Numbered from the stretch's first letter, positions 55,422-63,868 are shown. The stretch is 64,000 nucleotides of DNA from Denitrobaculum tricleocarpae (GCF_007004665.1 NZ_ML660060.1:62001-126000), one strand, 5' to 3'. The notes: generated by a model not told the origin, from the sequence alone. A program made the numbers and translations.

Positions 55422-56561
55422 GTGCACCAAAAAACCGATCTCCTGAAGCTCCTGCCTTTTGCTCTCGTTGCTTTTGCGGTTCTCATCCTACCGGCTGCCG
55501 CTCATGCTCAGGACGATGATTGCCGCCAGCCTGTGGCCGTTTGCGCGGCGCGTCTGGCGGTCTTTGCCATCTCGGCCTTTGATCCGGTCGGCAGCGCGGT
55601 ACGCATCGGCGAGACACAACTGGTGACGGCGCGCCATGTCGTGGCCGACCGCCAATCAGCCGAGCTCTTCCTTCAGGACGGCAGCAAGATCGAAGCGCGA
55701 GTCGTGCCGAGCGATTACAAGGCCGATATCATCTTGCTTTCGGCGCCTGATCTGCCGCCGGGGCCGGTTCTGCAGGCAGTGGATGCGCAGGAAGATTCGA
55801 AGCTCTTCACCGTGGGCGCCGATGTCCGGTTACAAAGGATCAGGGCTTATGATCCGGGAGGTGTCACGCTTTTGCCTGCTGAGGATAAAGCCCTCGCACG
55901 CCTCCATCACACGGCGCACAGTCAGCCTGGCAACAGTGGCGGCGCGCTGGTTGATCAGGACGGCCGGCTGATCGGTATCGTGGCGGCGGGTGGTGAAGGA
56001 CGGCATGAGGCGGTGCCCTCCGCCGATCTCGCTACCCTGAAAGACCGAAGCGGACCTGAACATGAAGCTGTCAGCGCAGAGATAGGGGCTGCGGTCCGCA
56101 TCTGTACCCTGCAGCTCGAAAACCTGCGCGGGCGCCGTGGCGCGTTGGACGAACAGCAGATCAAGGCGCTGACCACGGCCTGCCGCCGCAGCGGCAATCG
56201 GCAGCTCTATGACCTGGCGGGCCAGGCCTTTGGCATCCGCAGGATGACTGACGAGTCCCTGGCTCTCTTTCTGGAGTCCATTGAGCAGGACCCTCATGCA
56301 CTGAACAGTCGGATCGGTTTGGCGATCACCTACCACATGGCTTTGCGCTATGAGGAAGAGCTGCCGCATCTGCACTTTCTCATGCAGCATGCGCCGAAGG
56401 ATCCGCAGGTGCTGCGTTTCGCCATACAGGCCGGGGTCTGGGGGAACGACTTGGAAATCGCTCAACTGGCCCTCAAGCGCCTGAAGGAAGTTGATCCGCG
56501 CGCGGCCCTGGCGGCTGAGCACTTCATGAAGGAACCGCCGCCCCGGCCCCAGCCCCGCTGA
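55422..56561 (+). CDS. Trypsin-like peptidase with C-terminal helical repeat (TPR-like) region
   Basis: A 379-residue protein: signal peptide (LPFALVAFAVLILPAAAHAQ), a trypsin-like domain with H72 (VTARHVVA), D102 (YKADIILLS) and S172 (SQPGNSGGALV), then from about 215 a helical part that looks like one or two TPR units (LALFLESIEQDPHALNSRIG, HFLMQHAPKDPQVLRF). Probably periplasmic. It is transcribed away from a second serine protease across a 115-base gap; the two may share a regulator. Confidence 0.8.
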   Translation: MHQKTDLLKLLPFALVAFAVLILPAAAHAQDDDCRQPVAVCAARLAVFAISAFDPVGSAVRIGETQLVTARHVVADRQSAELFLQDGSKIEARVVPSDYKADIILLSAPDLPPGPVLQAVDAQEDSKLFTVGADVRLQRIRAYDPGGVTLLPAEDKALARLHHTAHSQPGNSGGALVDQDGRLIGIVAAGGEGRHEAVPSADLATLKDRSGPEHEAVSAEIGAAVRICTLQLENLRGRRGALDEQQIKALTTACRRSGNRQLYDLAGQAFGIRRMTDESLALFLESIEQDPHALNSRIGLAITYHMALRYEEELPHLHFLMQHAPKDPQVLRFAIQAGVWGNDLEIAQLALKRLKEVDPRAALAAEHFMKEPPPRPQPR

Positions 56562-56867
56562 GTGAAGGGGGGGAGTGAAGGGCATGCTGAGCTGAAACCG
56601 AGCCGGTACTTGCCCGGTTGCAGATCCGGCTACACCACGATCCAGCCGATAAAGCTTTTGTAACGGCCAGTGGCAGGCCGCCAGTCTCTGGTCTGGCCGG
56701 TCTCCTGGTCAGCCGTCTCTTTCGCCCGCCAATCTACCCGACCGAGTGAGGGTCTTTCTTTCCACTTCGAAACCAGACTCTTCACTTGACTAAAATGCAA
56801 ATGCAACTCATTCTCAAAATCTGTTTCTACCGGATTGGAAATCGTCACAGCGACAGGAGTTGATCAC
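56562..56867. other. Intergenic region before the duplicated-domain protein
   Basis: 306 bases with no convincing gene; a 72-codon minus-strand frame here lacks family features. The last 80 bases turn AT-rich and contain a TTGACT (56786-56791), a Fur-box-like sequence (56796-56816) and the AGGAG ribosome site (56855-56859) of the next gene. Confidence 0.5.
56796..56816 (+). promoter_or_regulatory. Fur-box-like sequence before the duplicated-domain protein
   Basis: TGCAAATGCAACTCATTCTC plus a final A. The right half ATTCTCA is a good Fur half-site; the left half TGCAACT matches TGAGAAT only in part. It starts four bases after a TTGACT hexamer, so a bound Fur-type repressor would cover the core promoter. 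Iron control of the gene downstream is therefore a testable guess. Confidence 0.4.
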
Positions 56868-57974
56868 ATGAATCGCGGTATGCAGCATGGCCTGGAAGGC
56901 CAAAAAGTCCGTGTTGTGGCCGACCTGACATTGCCGGAAGCCCTGGTCATCTGGTCGTTGCGAAAATATGATCATGCCCGTCGGGGGGAGGACGGCCGTG
57001 ATAGCTATGGTGGCGATGATCCAACGAACCCGGTACGGCTAAATCCCACCCAGCCAGATCTCTGTCAGCTGGGCTTGAACATCGGAAAACTCGACTATCT
57101 GAGCGCGACCTTTACGAAGGTCTTCGGGGATGCACATCTTGCGGAGGCGCTCGAGACTTTTGGCCGGCTCATGACAGCCCTTGGACAAGGCGCGCGCTGC
57201 CAACTGCGCATCAATGCCTATGACGAGGAGTGCCTCTCTATTCATGAGGAGCACTTTCTATCGATCCTCTCTGCGTTTCAGCAAACGGAAATCGAGCGCG
57301 CGGCAATGCTCGTACAGTGGCTGATAAACGCCGATTTCAATCCCACCTTCACCCGGCACGCCCGCTTGTTTGCGATGCTTCTTTTGAAGTCAGGGCACTC
57401 CATGACCGGCATGGTCGTCGAGATGTTACAGGGCGAAACATCACTCTTCGAGAAGAGCCGAAAAGCGTGTACTCCCCTTGTCGAGCGGGTTCAGGACCTG
57501 ACACTGGGGGAGGCGGTTATATTGCAGGGCACGCGGCGCTGGGTAGGCTGTCTGCATCAGGAAAAGGATCCTTTTCCTGTTCTTGAGGCGCACTTCGGAC
57601 ACTATGGTGTTTCAGGTTGCGCTGCCGGATTGAACGCTGTTCTGCGCAACATTGCCTACGCTGCCAGCCGTATGGTCGATGTACGCGGGCCTGCATGCCC
57701 GAATCTTTCGCCCGATGAGGCGGATCTGCTGCATGCGGTTGCAGGCTTCCAGCGGAGCGATAGCGCCCCCGCCCATCATGCGCTTGCAAACTGGCTGCCG
57801 CCGGCCGCAATCCGTTTATCCGCCGGCGCACTCTCAAGTCTTGCGGAAAGCCTCCGGACCGCGGGTTTGATTCTGCCCCTGCGGAAGCGGTCACCCGGTA
57901 GTGAAGTCATGTCCCATCACACCCGTTCCTGGCATTTCGAACGCAGTGACGCGACAGGCAGAACCCTGCACTGA
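56868..57974 (+). CDS. Hypothetical protein with an internal duplication
   Basis: Not recognised. About 368 residues, no signal peptide or membrane segment, mostly helical by composition. ATG 56868 is supported by AGGAG eight bases upstream. Two halves match: about 19-177 and 210-333. Both begin DLTLxEAxI (DLTLPEALVI, DLTLGEAVIL), then share an F-G landmark (FTKVFGD, EAHFGHY), a Cys followed by LSxxExxxL, then GFQ/AFQ, an ANWL/VQWL block and a closing LxxxG. The second half ends SLAESLRTAGLILPLRKR, resembling short single-domain hypothetical proteins common in alphaproteobacteria (recalled, not verified). A Fur-box-like site upstream suggests an iron link. Alternative starts exist upstream (TTG 56835). 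Confidence 0.72.
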   Translation: MNRGMQHGLEGQKVRVVADLTLPEALVIWSLRKYDHARRGEDGRDSYGGDDPTNPVRLNPTQPDLCQLGLNIGKLDYLSATFTKVFGDAHLAEALETFGRLMTALGQGARCQLRINAYDEECLSIHEEHFLSILSAFQQTEIERAAMLVQWLINADFNPTFTRHARLFAMLLLKSGHSMTGMVVEMLQGETSLFEKSRKACTPLVERVQDLTLGEAVILQGTRRWVGCLHQEKDPFPVLEAHFGHYGVSGCAAGLNAVLRNIAYAASRMVDVRGPACPNLSPDEADLLHAVAGFQRSDSAPAHHALANWLPPAAIRLSAGALSSLAESLRTAGLILPLRKRSPGSEVMSHHTRSWHFERSDATGRTLH

Positions 57975-57998
57975 CCTCAGGCTTTCATTCCGTCACGC

Positions 57999-59117
57999 TC
58001 AGCCTTTGACAATGGCGCTGATCAGGGCGTTGACCTCGTTGGCACGCTCCATGTGCGGCATGTGCCCGGTATCGTCGTAGATCTGTATCTTCAGTCTGTC
58101 GGGCAACCCTTCTGCATGGGAGGCGGGAATGATCCGGTCGTTCCGGCCCCATATGATCTGTGTCGGCGCGACCAGGTCATCGAGACGGTCCTTGAGTGCC
58201 GACGCCTGCTGACCTGCGGGCATATTTTTGTCACGCAGCAGTTCCAGGGCCGGACCGACGCCGTCCAGGCGTTTGTACTTGATGATGTCCTCGATCATGT
58301 CGGGCGAGATTCCCGTGGGGTCGTCGACCAGAAGTTCGATCACGGCCCGGAGCTTCCGTGCGCGTGTCTGGGTGATGAAGCCGTCGATGTACTCCATGTT
58401 GATATCGGGCCCGAAACCGACCGGCGCGATCAGCGAGAGACTAGCCACCTGATCCGGATAGCGGGTGGCGAGATCCAGGGCGATGCCGCCGCCCATGGAG
58501 TGCCCGACGAGGTGCGCGCGCCCGATCTTCATGGCCGACATGAAGCTCTGCAGCATGTCGGTCAGGGTGGCGAGCTCACCATCGCCTATCTGTTTCGTCG
58601 AGCCACCATGACCGGGCAGGTCCACCGCGTAGGTCTGGAAGTCCTCGGACAAGGCTTCCTGATTCAGCATCCAGTTATCGAACCCACCGCCGAAGCCGTG
58701 CACGAACAGTATCGGCTCGTCACTGTCCGACCCCATCGTCATGTAACGGATCGACTGGCCAGGCTGAATTTCCACGGTCTCGGGTTCCGCAGCGCCCGCA
58801 GCGGCTTCGTCCAGGACGAAATTGTCTTTGAAGTCCCTTACGAACCCGTCGATCGTGGCATCGTCGACGTCTTCCTCGGCGCATACAGCGAGCAGGAAGC
58901 CCACCGGTACGGTTTCGCCATCCATGGTCACGAAGCGGCGCAACTGACCCGTCAACGGAGATTCGAACGCATTGGTGATTTTGGTGGTCTCGATGTCCGC
59001 GATCTCCTGCCCCTTTTCGATCGCGTCGCCTTCCTCAACCTGCCACTCAACCAGCATGCCTTCTTCCATCGCGAGGCCCCACTTGGGCATCAGGATTGGT
59101 TCGATATTCCCGCTCAT
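57999..59117 (-). CDS. acoC: AcoC, acetoin dehydrogenase dihydrolipoamide acetyltransferase (E2)
   Basis: A 372-residue protein: an N-terminal lipoyl domain with K46 in IETTKITNA, then an alpha/beta-hydrolase domain with HGFGGGFDNW, nucleophile S207 in VGHSMGGG, D327 in WGRNDRII and H352 in DTGHMPHMER. This lipoyl-hydrolase combination is typical of AcoC and lacks the peripheral-subunit-binding domain of usual E2 proteins. It transfers the acetyl group from cleaved acetoin to CoA. Third gene after acoA and acoB on the minus strand. Confidence 0.88.
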   Translation of the reverse strand: MSGNIEPILMPKWGLAMEEGMLVEWQVEEGDAIEKGQEIADIETTKITNAFESPLTGQLRRFVTMDGETVPVGFLLAVCAEEDVDDATIDGFVRDFKDNFVLDEAAAGAAEPETVEIQPGQSIRYMTMGSDSDEPILFVHGFGGGFDNWMLNQEALSEDFQTYAVDLPGHGGSTKQIGDGELATLTDMLQSFMSAMKIGRAHLVGHSMGGGIALDLATRYPDQVASLSLIAPVGFGPDINMEYIDGFITQTRARKLRAVIELLVDDPTGISPDMIEDIIKYKRLDGVGPALELLRDKNMPAGQQASALKDRLDDLVAPTQIIWGRNDRIIPASHAEGLPDRLKIQIYDDTGHMPHMERANEVNALISAIVKG

Positions 59118-59233
59118 TCAGCGTCTCCGAAATATTTGACCTTTTTTAAGTCGAATTGAAGGTAAAAAATCCTATTCCTTCAACGGGCTCAATAACCGCA
59201 CAGGTGGTTTACATTCTGTAAAGAATGCAATTT

Positions 59234-60247
59234 TTAGTGGCCTTTTCCCAACACCTCCCGGACGGCCGCTTCGATCTTAGCGGTGCTGGGAATGTAGAGA
59301 TCTTCCAGGGCCGGCGAGAAGGGTACTGGGCAGTGCGGTGCGGTCACCATTTTGACCGGAGCTTTCAGGTCGCTGAAGATCTCCTGGCTGACCAGGGCCG
59401 AAACATCTGTGGCCATGTTGCAGCGCGGATGAGCTTCATCAATCACCACCAGACGCCCGGTCTCGGAAACGGTTTCCAGAATTGTCTCGGTGTCGAGCGG
59501 CGAAGTGGTTCTGGGGTCGACCACGGTGCAGGTGATGCCCGAGGCCTTCAGGCTGTCCGCTGCCTCATTTGCCAGGTTCACCATGCGGCCGAAAGCCACC
59601 AGGGTGACGTCGTCGCCTTCGCGGGTCACGTTGGCCTCGCCGAAGGGGATGCCATAGGCCTCGTCGGGCACTTCCATCTCCTCGTCGTACATGGCCTTGT
59701 GCTCGAAGATCACGACCGGATCGTCGTCGCGGATCGCCTGGGTCATCAGGCCCTTTGCCTCGTAAGCATTGGAGGGCAGCGCGACCTTCAGGCCCGGGAT
59801 ATGGGTGAAGAGGGGATAGAGGCACTGGCTGTGCTGCGAGGCCGCCCGGAATCCCGCGCCGTACATGGTTCGGATCACCAATGGTGTGACCGCCTTGCCG
59901 CCGAACATGTAGCGGAACTTGGCGGCCTGATTGAAGATCTGATCGAAGCAGACGCCCATGAAGTCGACGAACATCAGCTCTGCCACAGGGCGCAGACCGG
60001 TCGCAGCCGCGCCCGCCGCGCATCCGATAAAGGCGCTTTCGCTGATCGGGGTGTCCAGCACCCGGTCCCGGCCGAATTTCGGCATCAGGCCCTTGGTGAC
60101 GCCGAGAACGCCGCCCCAGGCATCGTCCTCACCGGGCGCGCCCATGCCGCCGGCGATGTCCTCGCCCATGACGACGACCCGCTCGTCCCGTTCCATTTCC
60201 TGGTAGATCGCTTCGTTGAGCGCCTGCCGATAGCTTTTTACGGACAT
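59234..60247 (-). CDS. acoB: AcoB, TPP-dependent acetoin dehydrogenase E1 beta subunit
   Basis: A 337-residue transketolase-like beta subunit (YRQALNEAIYQEMERDERVV, VMGEDIAGGMGAPGEDDAWG, DTPISESAFIGCAAGAAATG). GGGAG precedes the ATG. It forms an alpha2beta2 E1 with AcoA. Relatives act on pyruvate or branched-chain ketoacids, but the AcoC-type E2 and AcoR neighbours point to acetoin. The gap to acoA holds a perfect hairpin and two direct repeats. Confidence 0.9.
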   Translation of the reverse strand: MSVKSYRQALNEAIYQEMERDERVVVMGEDIAGGMGAPGEDDAWGGVLGVTKGLMPKFGRDRVLDTPISESAFIGCAAGAAATGLRPVAELMFVDFMGVCFDQIFNQAAKFRYMFGGKAVTPLVIRTMYGAGFRAASQHSQCLYPLFTHIPGLKVALPSNAYEAKGLMTQAIRDDDPVVIFEHKAMYDEEMEVPDEAYGIPFGEANVTREGDDVTLVAFGRMVNLANEAADSLKASGITCTVVDPRTTSPLDTETILETVSETGRLVVIDEAHPRCNMATDVSALVSQEIFSDLKAPVKMVTAPHCPVPFSPALEDLYIPSTAKIEAAVREVLGKGH

Positions 60248-60282
60248 TTTTTGCTCCCTTCCGTCGCCTATTTTGTTTCTGT

Positions 60283-60354
60283 GCCAGCCCTCTCCCCCTC
60301 CCGACCACCCAATGCGATTATCCTGTGGGTGGTCGGGAGGGGGAGAGGGCTGGC
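60283..60354. repeat. Perfect 29-bp inverted repeat between acoA and acoB
   Basis: Left arm 60283-60311 begins GCCAGCCCTCTCCCC and ends GACCACCCA; right arm 60326-60354 is its exact reverse complement; the loop is the 14 bases 60312-60325. The arms are strongly purine/pyrimidine biased. As RNA it would be a very stable hairpin between acoA and acoB, able to end, slow or protect the transcript. It could equally be a REP-type dispersed repeat; other copies were not seen in this window. Confidence 0.85.
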
Positions 60355-60428
60355 GCCGGTTCGACGTCAGTCGAACCTAATCAAAGAACACGCCGGTGCC
60401 GGTTCGACGGCAGTCGAACCTAATCAAA
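60355..60428. repeat. Two 31-bp direct repeats each with a hairpin, next to the 29-bp inverted repeat
   Basis: 60355-60385 and 60398-60428 match at 30 of 31 positions (one T/G change). Each contains GGTTCGAC and GTCGAACC separated by four bases (GTCA in the first, GGCA in the second), so each forms an eight-bp stem, and the only difference is inside the loop. They abut the perfect inverted repeat in the acoA-acoB gap. Confidence 0.8.
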
Positions 60429-60445
60429 CAGCGTGAGTCAGAACC

Positions 60446-61411
60446 TCAATACTTCACGTAGACATCGGTCATCAGATCGGCCTCTGCCGGCGGACTGGCG
60501 CTGGTGGCCGTGGCCGCGCACTGATCGATGTAACTCTTCACGTTACCCTCGATCTCGCTGAGCTCATCGCTCTCCAGCAGGGAGGTTTCGACGACCCGTT
60601 GCTTGAAGAGGTTCAGGCAGTCCTTCGTGGCCTTGATCTTGTCGATTTCGTCCTCGCCTTTGTAGGTGATGGCGTCGCCTTCGAAGTGGCCGTAGTAGCG
60701 GTTGAGCTTAACGTGGATGAGGGAGGGACCTTCGCCGCCCCGCGCCCGCTCGATCGCTTCCCGCGCCACTTCCCAGACCGCGAAGAAGTCGTGGCCGTCG
60801 ACCTCCACGCCCGACATGCCGAAGCCTTCGGCGCGTTTCGTCTGGGTTCCCGCGACGGACCAGGCGGAGGCGGTGGATTCCGCATAACCGTTGTCCTCGA
60901 CCACGAAGATGGCGGGCAGGTTCCAGACCTTGGCGAGGTTATAGGATTCCAGGGTCGTGCCCTGGTTCGACGCGCCGTCGCCCAGGAAGGCGATGGCGAC
61001 CCCGCCGGTCTTCAGGGTCTTGGCGGTCAGGGCCGCACCGCAGATCAGGGGCGGGCCGCCGCCGACGATCCCGTTCGCGCCCAGCATACCTTTGCTGAGA
61101 TCGGCGATATGCATGGAGCCGCCTTTACCGCCGCAGAGGCCGTCCTTCTTGCCGTAGATCTCCGACATCATGCCTTCCGCGTCGCAGCCCTTGGCAATGC
61201 AGTGACCGTGGCCGCGGTGGGTCGAGGCGATGGCGTCCCGGTCTTCCAGGTGCATGCAGACCCCGACCGCCGAGGCTTCCTCGCCCGCGTAGAGATGGAC
61301 GAAGCCGGGGATGTTCCCGGCGGCGAATTCATCGTGAACCTTGTCCTCGAATTCACGGATAAGGCACATGCGCCGATAGGCTTCTTTCAGGTCATCGCGG
61401 TTTAATTGCAC
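60446..61411 (-). CDS. acoA: AcoA, TPP-dependent acetoin dehydrogenase E1 alpha subunit
   Basis: About 321 residues. GTG 61411 is used: an AGGGAGGA ribosome site lies eight bases before it, and a longer frame upstream adds an unlikely hydrophilic tail. The TPP motif GDGASNQGTTLESYNLA-KVWNLP region and HRGHGHCIAKG (catalytic-loop type) are clear. With AcoB it cleaves acetoin to acetaldehyde and hydroxyethyl-TPP. First gene of acoABC, divergent from acoR, behind a sigma-54 promoter. Confidence 0.9.
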   Translation of the reverse strand: MQLNRDDLKEAYRRMCLIREFEDKVHDEFAAGNIPGFVHLYAGEEASAVGVCMHLEDRDAIASTHRGHGHCIAKGCDAEGMMSEIYGKKDGLCGGKGGSMHIADLSKGMLGANGIVGGGPPLICGAALTAKTLKTGGVAIAFLGDGASNQGTTLESYNLAKVWNLPAIFVVEDNGYAESTASAWSVAGTQTKRAEGFGMSGVEVDGHDFFAVWEVAREAIERARGGEGPSLIHVKLNRYYGHFEGDAITYKGEDEIDKIKATKDCLNLFKQRVVETSLLESDELSEIEGNVKSYIDQCAATATSASPPAEADLMTDVYVKY

Positions 61412-61493
61412 CTGCGGATCCTCCCTTAGACTATTGTTGCAGCTCTCGTGTCGCCTGAGTGAGGCGGAGCTTTTGTTCCTTGCTCTCTTGCCC

Positions 61494-61508
61494 GCAAAGG
61501 GCGTGCCA
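61494..61508 (-). promoter_or_regulatory. Sigma-54 promoter of acoABC
   Basis: On the minus strand TGGCACGCCCTTTGC matches the -24/-12 consensus TGGCAC-N5-TTGC exactly. It lies about 80 bases before the acoA GTG and faces away from acoR, a sigma-54 activator. This combination strongly supports AcoR-driven transcription of acoA. Confidence 0.88.
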
Positions 61509-61559
61509 GATTCGCTTTCCTTGTCTTTCAACTGGATAGCGCCCTAGTGATGTTGCAGA

Positions 61560-61598
61560 TGCGACAACTGTCGCAATGAAGACTGTCGCAATGACACA
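61560..61598. promoter_or_regulatory. Candidate AcoR upstream activating sites
   Basis: TGCGACAACTGTCGCA (61560-61575) is a perfect seven-base inverted repeat with a two-base centre. A further TGTCGCA half-site (61584-61590) follows with TGACACA, and TGTTGCA at 61551-61557 is a near match upstream. They lie about 50-90 bases upstream of the sigma-54 promoter, the usual place for activator sites. Confidence 0.65.
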
Positions 61599-61681
61599 GT
61601 TCGAAGCGACTCCGTTTTTAACCCATTGGGTGCTATACTGCTGCTCACAAGCTGCGCAAAAAGCGGCGTGGGAGGAAAGCG

Positions 61682-63625
61682 ATGAACCTGGATGGCGGTG
61701 CGGAAACACGTCACGTAAAACGGGTGCTGGCCGCGATCGCGCATGACGCGGCGGTCTCCAACCCAAAGTCAGGATCAAAACGCAACAGGGTGCCCAGGAC
61801 CATCGAGGCCTCCTGGCGGCGTTGCGTGCTGTCCCACGGCATCGAACCCCACAAGGTGCGCCAGCCGGTCATCTTGAGCCATGTCGAGGTCACGCCCCTG
61901 CGCGACCGCTTCGACGTGCTGAAATCGATCTTCGCGCCGGAGCTGGACCGGCTGCATGAGCGCCTCGCGAAGCTCGACTATGTGGTGCTGCTGGCCAACG
62001 CCGACGGCATCACGGTCGATGTGCGCTGCAGTGACGAGATCGACAAGGAAGCCCGGGATTCCGGTCTCTATCCAGGCGTGATCTGGAAAGAGGATTTTCA
62101 GGGCACCAACGGCGTGGGCACCTGTCTGGCCACCGGGCAGCCGATCTCCGTGGTGATGGACGATCACTTCGCCATTCACAACACGCCGCTGACCTGCACC
62201 GTCGCGCCGATCTATTCCCCGGATCAGGAACTGATCGCGGCGCTGGACGTCTCCACACCGCGCCCGACCGATCACCAGACCCAGCAGCTGGTCATGCAGA
62301 TCGTCGCCAATGCGGCGCGCCGGATCGAGAACCAGCTCTTCATGGCGCACTTCCAGAGCGGCCACGCCATCGTTGCCCTGTCCCAGGATTCCCGATTCAG
62401 CGATCTGGCGAGCGCGACCCTGCTCGCCATGTCCTCCGGCGGCCGGGTCGCCGCCTGGTCGCCCGCCGCCAAGACACTGCTGGACCCGGTGATCGAACGT
62501 TCGACGATGGAGTACCGGCTGCAAGATCAAGTGGATCTCTTCATCCGGACCCGCGCCGAGGGCGAGGAGCCCATCGTTCTGGAGGACGTGACGTCCGGCC
62601 GTTTCTTCGCGCGCTGTCTCTCCGACGGCGAAACGGTGCAGAGGCAAAAGTCTGGACCGCAGGCGCGGGCGAAACCCAGAGCGAGACAAGAGCCAACCTC
62701 AAAGCAGATTTCCGAGGTCATCGTCGGCGCCGATCCTGTGATGGAGCGCAACTTCGCGCTCGCCGCGCGGATCGTGGATGCCGGTCTGCCGATCCTGGTG
62801 ACAGGCGAGACCGGCAGCGGCAAGGAGGTCTTCGCCAAGCACCTGCATCGGATCAGCGCTCGCGCCAAGGGCCCCTTCGTGGCGGTCAACTGTGCTGCCA
62901 TTCCCGAGACGCTGATCGAGGGTGAGCTCTTCGGCTACCGCCCCGGCGCCTTCACCGGCGCGGCCAAGAGCGGCTATCGCGGCAAGGTCGCCGAGGCCAA
63001 CGGCGGCGTGCTCTTCCTGGACGAAATCGGCGATATGCCGCTGGAGCTGCAGACCCGCCTGCTGCGGGTGTTGTCCGAGATGGAACTGACCCCGCTGGGC
63101 GGTGCGCCCATCGCGCTGGATCTTCTGGTGATCTCCTCGACCCATCAGGATCTCGAGGCCCTGGTGGCGGAGGGGCGCTTCCGGGAGGACCTCTTCTACC
63201 GCATCGCCGGGGCGAATCTCACGATCCCGCCGCTGCGCGCCCGCCGGGACCGTCGGCTCTTCATCACCGAGATGTTCGAGGGACTTTGTGATGCGGCGGG
63301 GCGGGATCTCACCCTAACGCCGGAGGTTTTGCATCTCTTCGAGACTTACCCCTGGCCCGGCAATGTCCGCGAGCTGCAGCAGATCCTGCGCTATGCGATT
63401 GCCGTGAGCGAAAGCGAGACGGTGGAACTGACCGCGTTGCCCGCCCGCCTGACCGCGGCTCTGGAACCGCGCGCGGCGTCATCGCACAAGACAGAGACCG
63501 AACGCCTGGTGATCGAACAGACCCTGAAGCGCTGCCACGGCAAGGTCTCCGCCGCCGCCGAACTGCTCGGCATCAGCCGCTCGACGATGCATCGCCGGAT
63601 GAAAAGGTTGGGGGTGAAGAGGTAA
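61682..63625 (+). CDS. acoR: AcoR, sigma-54-dependent activator of acetoin catabolism
   Basis: A 647-residue enhancer-binding protein. An N-terminal GAF-type sensor region spans about 80-230. The AAA+ domain has Walker A GETGSGKE at 375-382, the sigma-54 contact loop GAFTGA at 422-427 and Walker B GGVLFLDEIGDM near 441-452. A Fis-type helix-turn-helix lies at the end (GKVSAAAELLGISRSTMHRR). It is divergent from acoA and should bind the palindromes at 61560-61598 and activate the sigma-54 promoter when acetoin is present. Confidence 0.92.
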   Translation: MNLDGGAETRHVKRVLAAIAHDAAVSNPKSGSKRNRVPRTIEASWRRCVLSHGIEPHKVRQPVILSHVEVTPLRDRFDVLKSIFAPELDRLHERLAKLDYVVLLANADGITVDVRCSDEIDKEARDSGLYPGVIWKEDFQGTNGVGTCLATGQPISVVMDDHFAIHNTPLTCTVAPIYSPDQELIAALDVSTPRPTDHQTQQLVMQIVANAARRIENQLFMAHFQSGHAIVALSQDSRFSDLASATLLAMSSGGRVAAWSPAAKTLLDPVIERSTMEYRLQDQVDLFIRTRAEGEEPIVLEDVTSGRFFARCLSDGETVQRQKSGPQARAKPRARQEPTSKQISEVIVGADPVMERNFALAARIVDAGLPILVTGETGSGKEVFAKHLHRISARAKGPFVAVNCAAIPETLIEGELFGYRPGAFTGAAKSGYRGKVAEANGGVLFLDEIGDMPLELQTRLLRVLSEMELTPLGGAPIALDLLVISSTHQDLEALVAEGRFREDLFYRIAGANLTIPPLRARRDRRLFITEMFEGLCDAAGRDLTLTPEVLHLFETYPWPGNVRELQQILRYAIAVSESETVELTALPARLTAALEPRAASSHKTETERLVIEQTLKRCHGKVSAAAELLGISRSTMHRRMKRLGVKR

Positions 63626-63631
63626 GTTGCC

Positions 63632-63868
63632 TCAGTCGTCCTTATTGCCCAGAAGACTTGCATCTGTTGGGCCAACCATGTGGTCCAACGAAGGGCTTTC
63701 TGTCCCGTCTTTTGCCCAAATGCCAAAGGGGAAGGGCGCTGGAGGTTTGGCCGGTACGCACACAACGACAGCTTTGCCGTCCCGATAAATCGTGACCTCT
63801 TCACCACTTTCTACAGCGGCTAGAAGTTTCGAAAAATGAGTCTGGGCCTCGTCAACGGTGAAGCGCAT
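63632..63868 (-). CDS. Phd/YefM-type antitoxin
   Basis: A 78-residue protein opening MRFTVDEAQTHFSKLLAAVE, then SGEEVTIYRDGKAVVVCVPA, the Phd N-terminal DNA-binding fold. AAGGAG precedes the ATG. The C-terminal tail (about 45-78) would bind a toxin such as a PIN or Fic/Doc protein. No toxin gene is seen directly downstream on the minus strand, where acoR ends instead. Confidence 0.78.
   Translation of the reverse strand: MRFTVDEAQTHFSKLLAAVESGEEVTIYRDGKAVVVCVPAKPPAPFPFGIWAKDGTESPSLDHMVGPTDASLLGNKDD

Noticed and set aside
56630-56848. 72-codon minus-strand frame before the duplicated-domain protein
   Set aside because: Charged, featureless translation that covers the promoter and Fur-like site of the plus-strand gene; no homology recognised, though a small real gene cannot be fully excluded.
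60355-60428. tRNA T-arm-like GGTTCGAC...GTCGAACC sequences
   Set aside because: No acceptor stem, anticodon arm or CCA context; the sequences are two direct repeats with short hairpins, better explained as intergenic repeat units.
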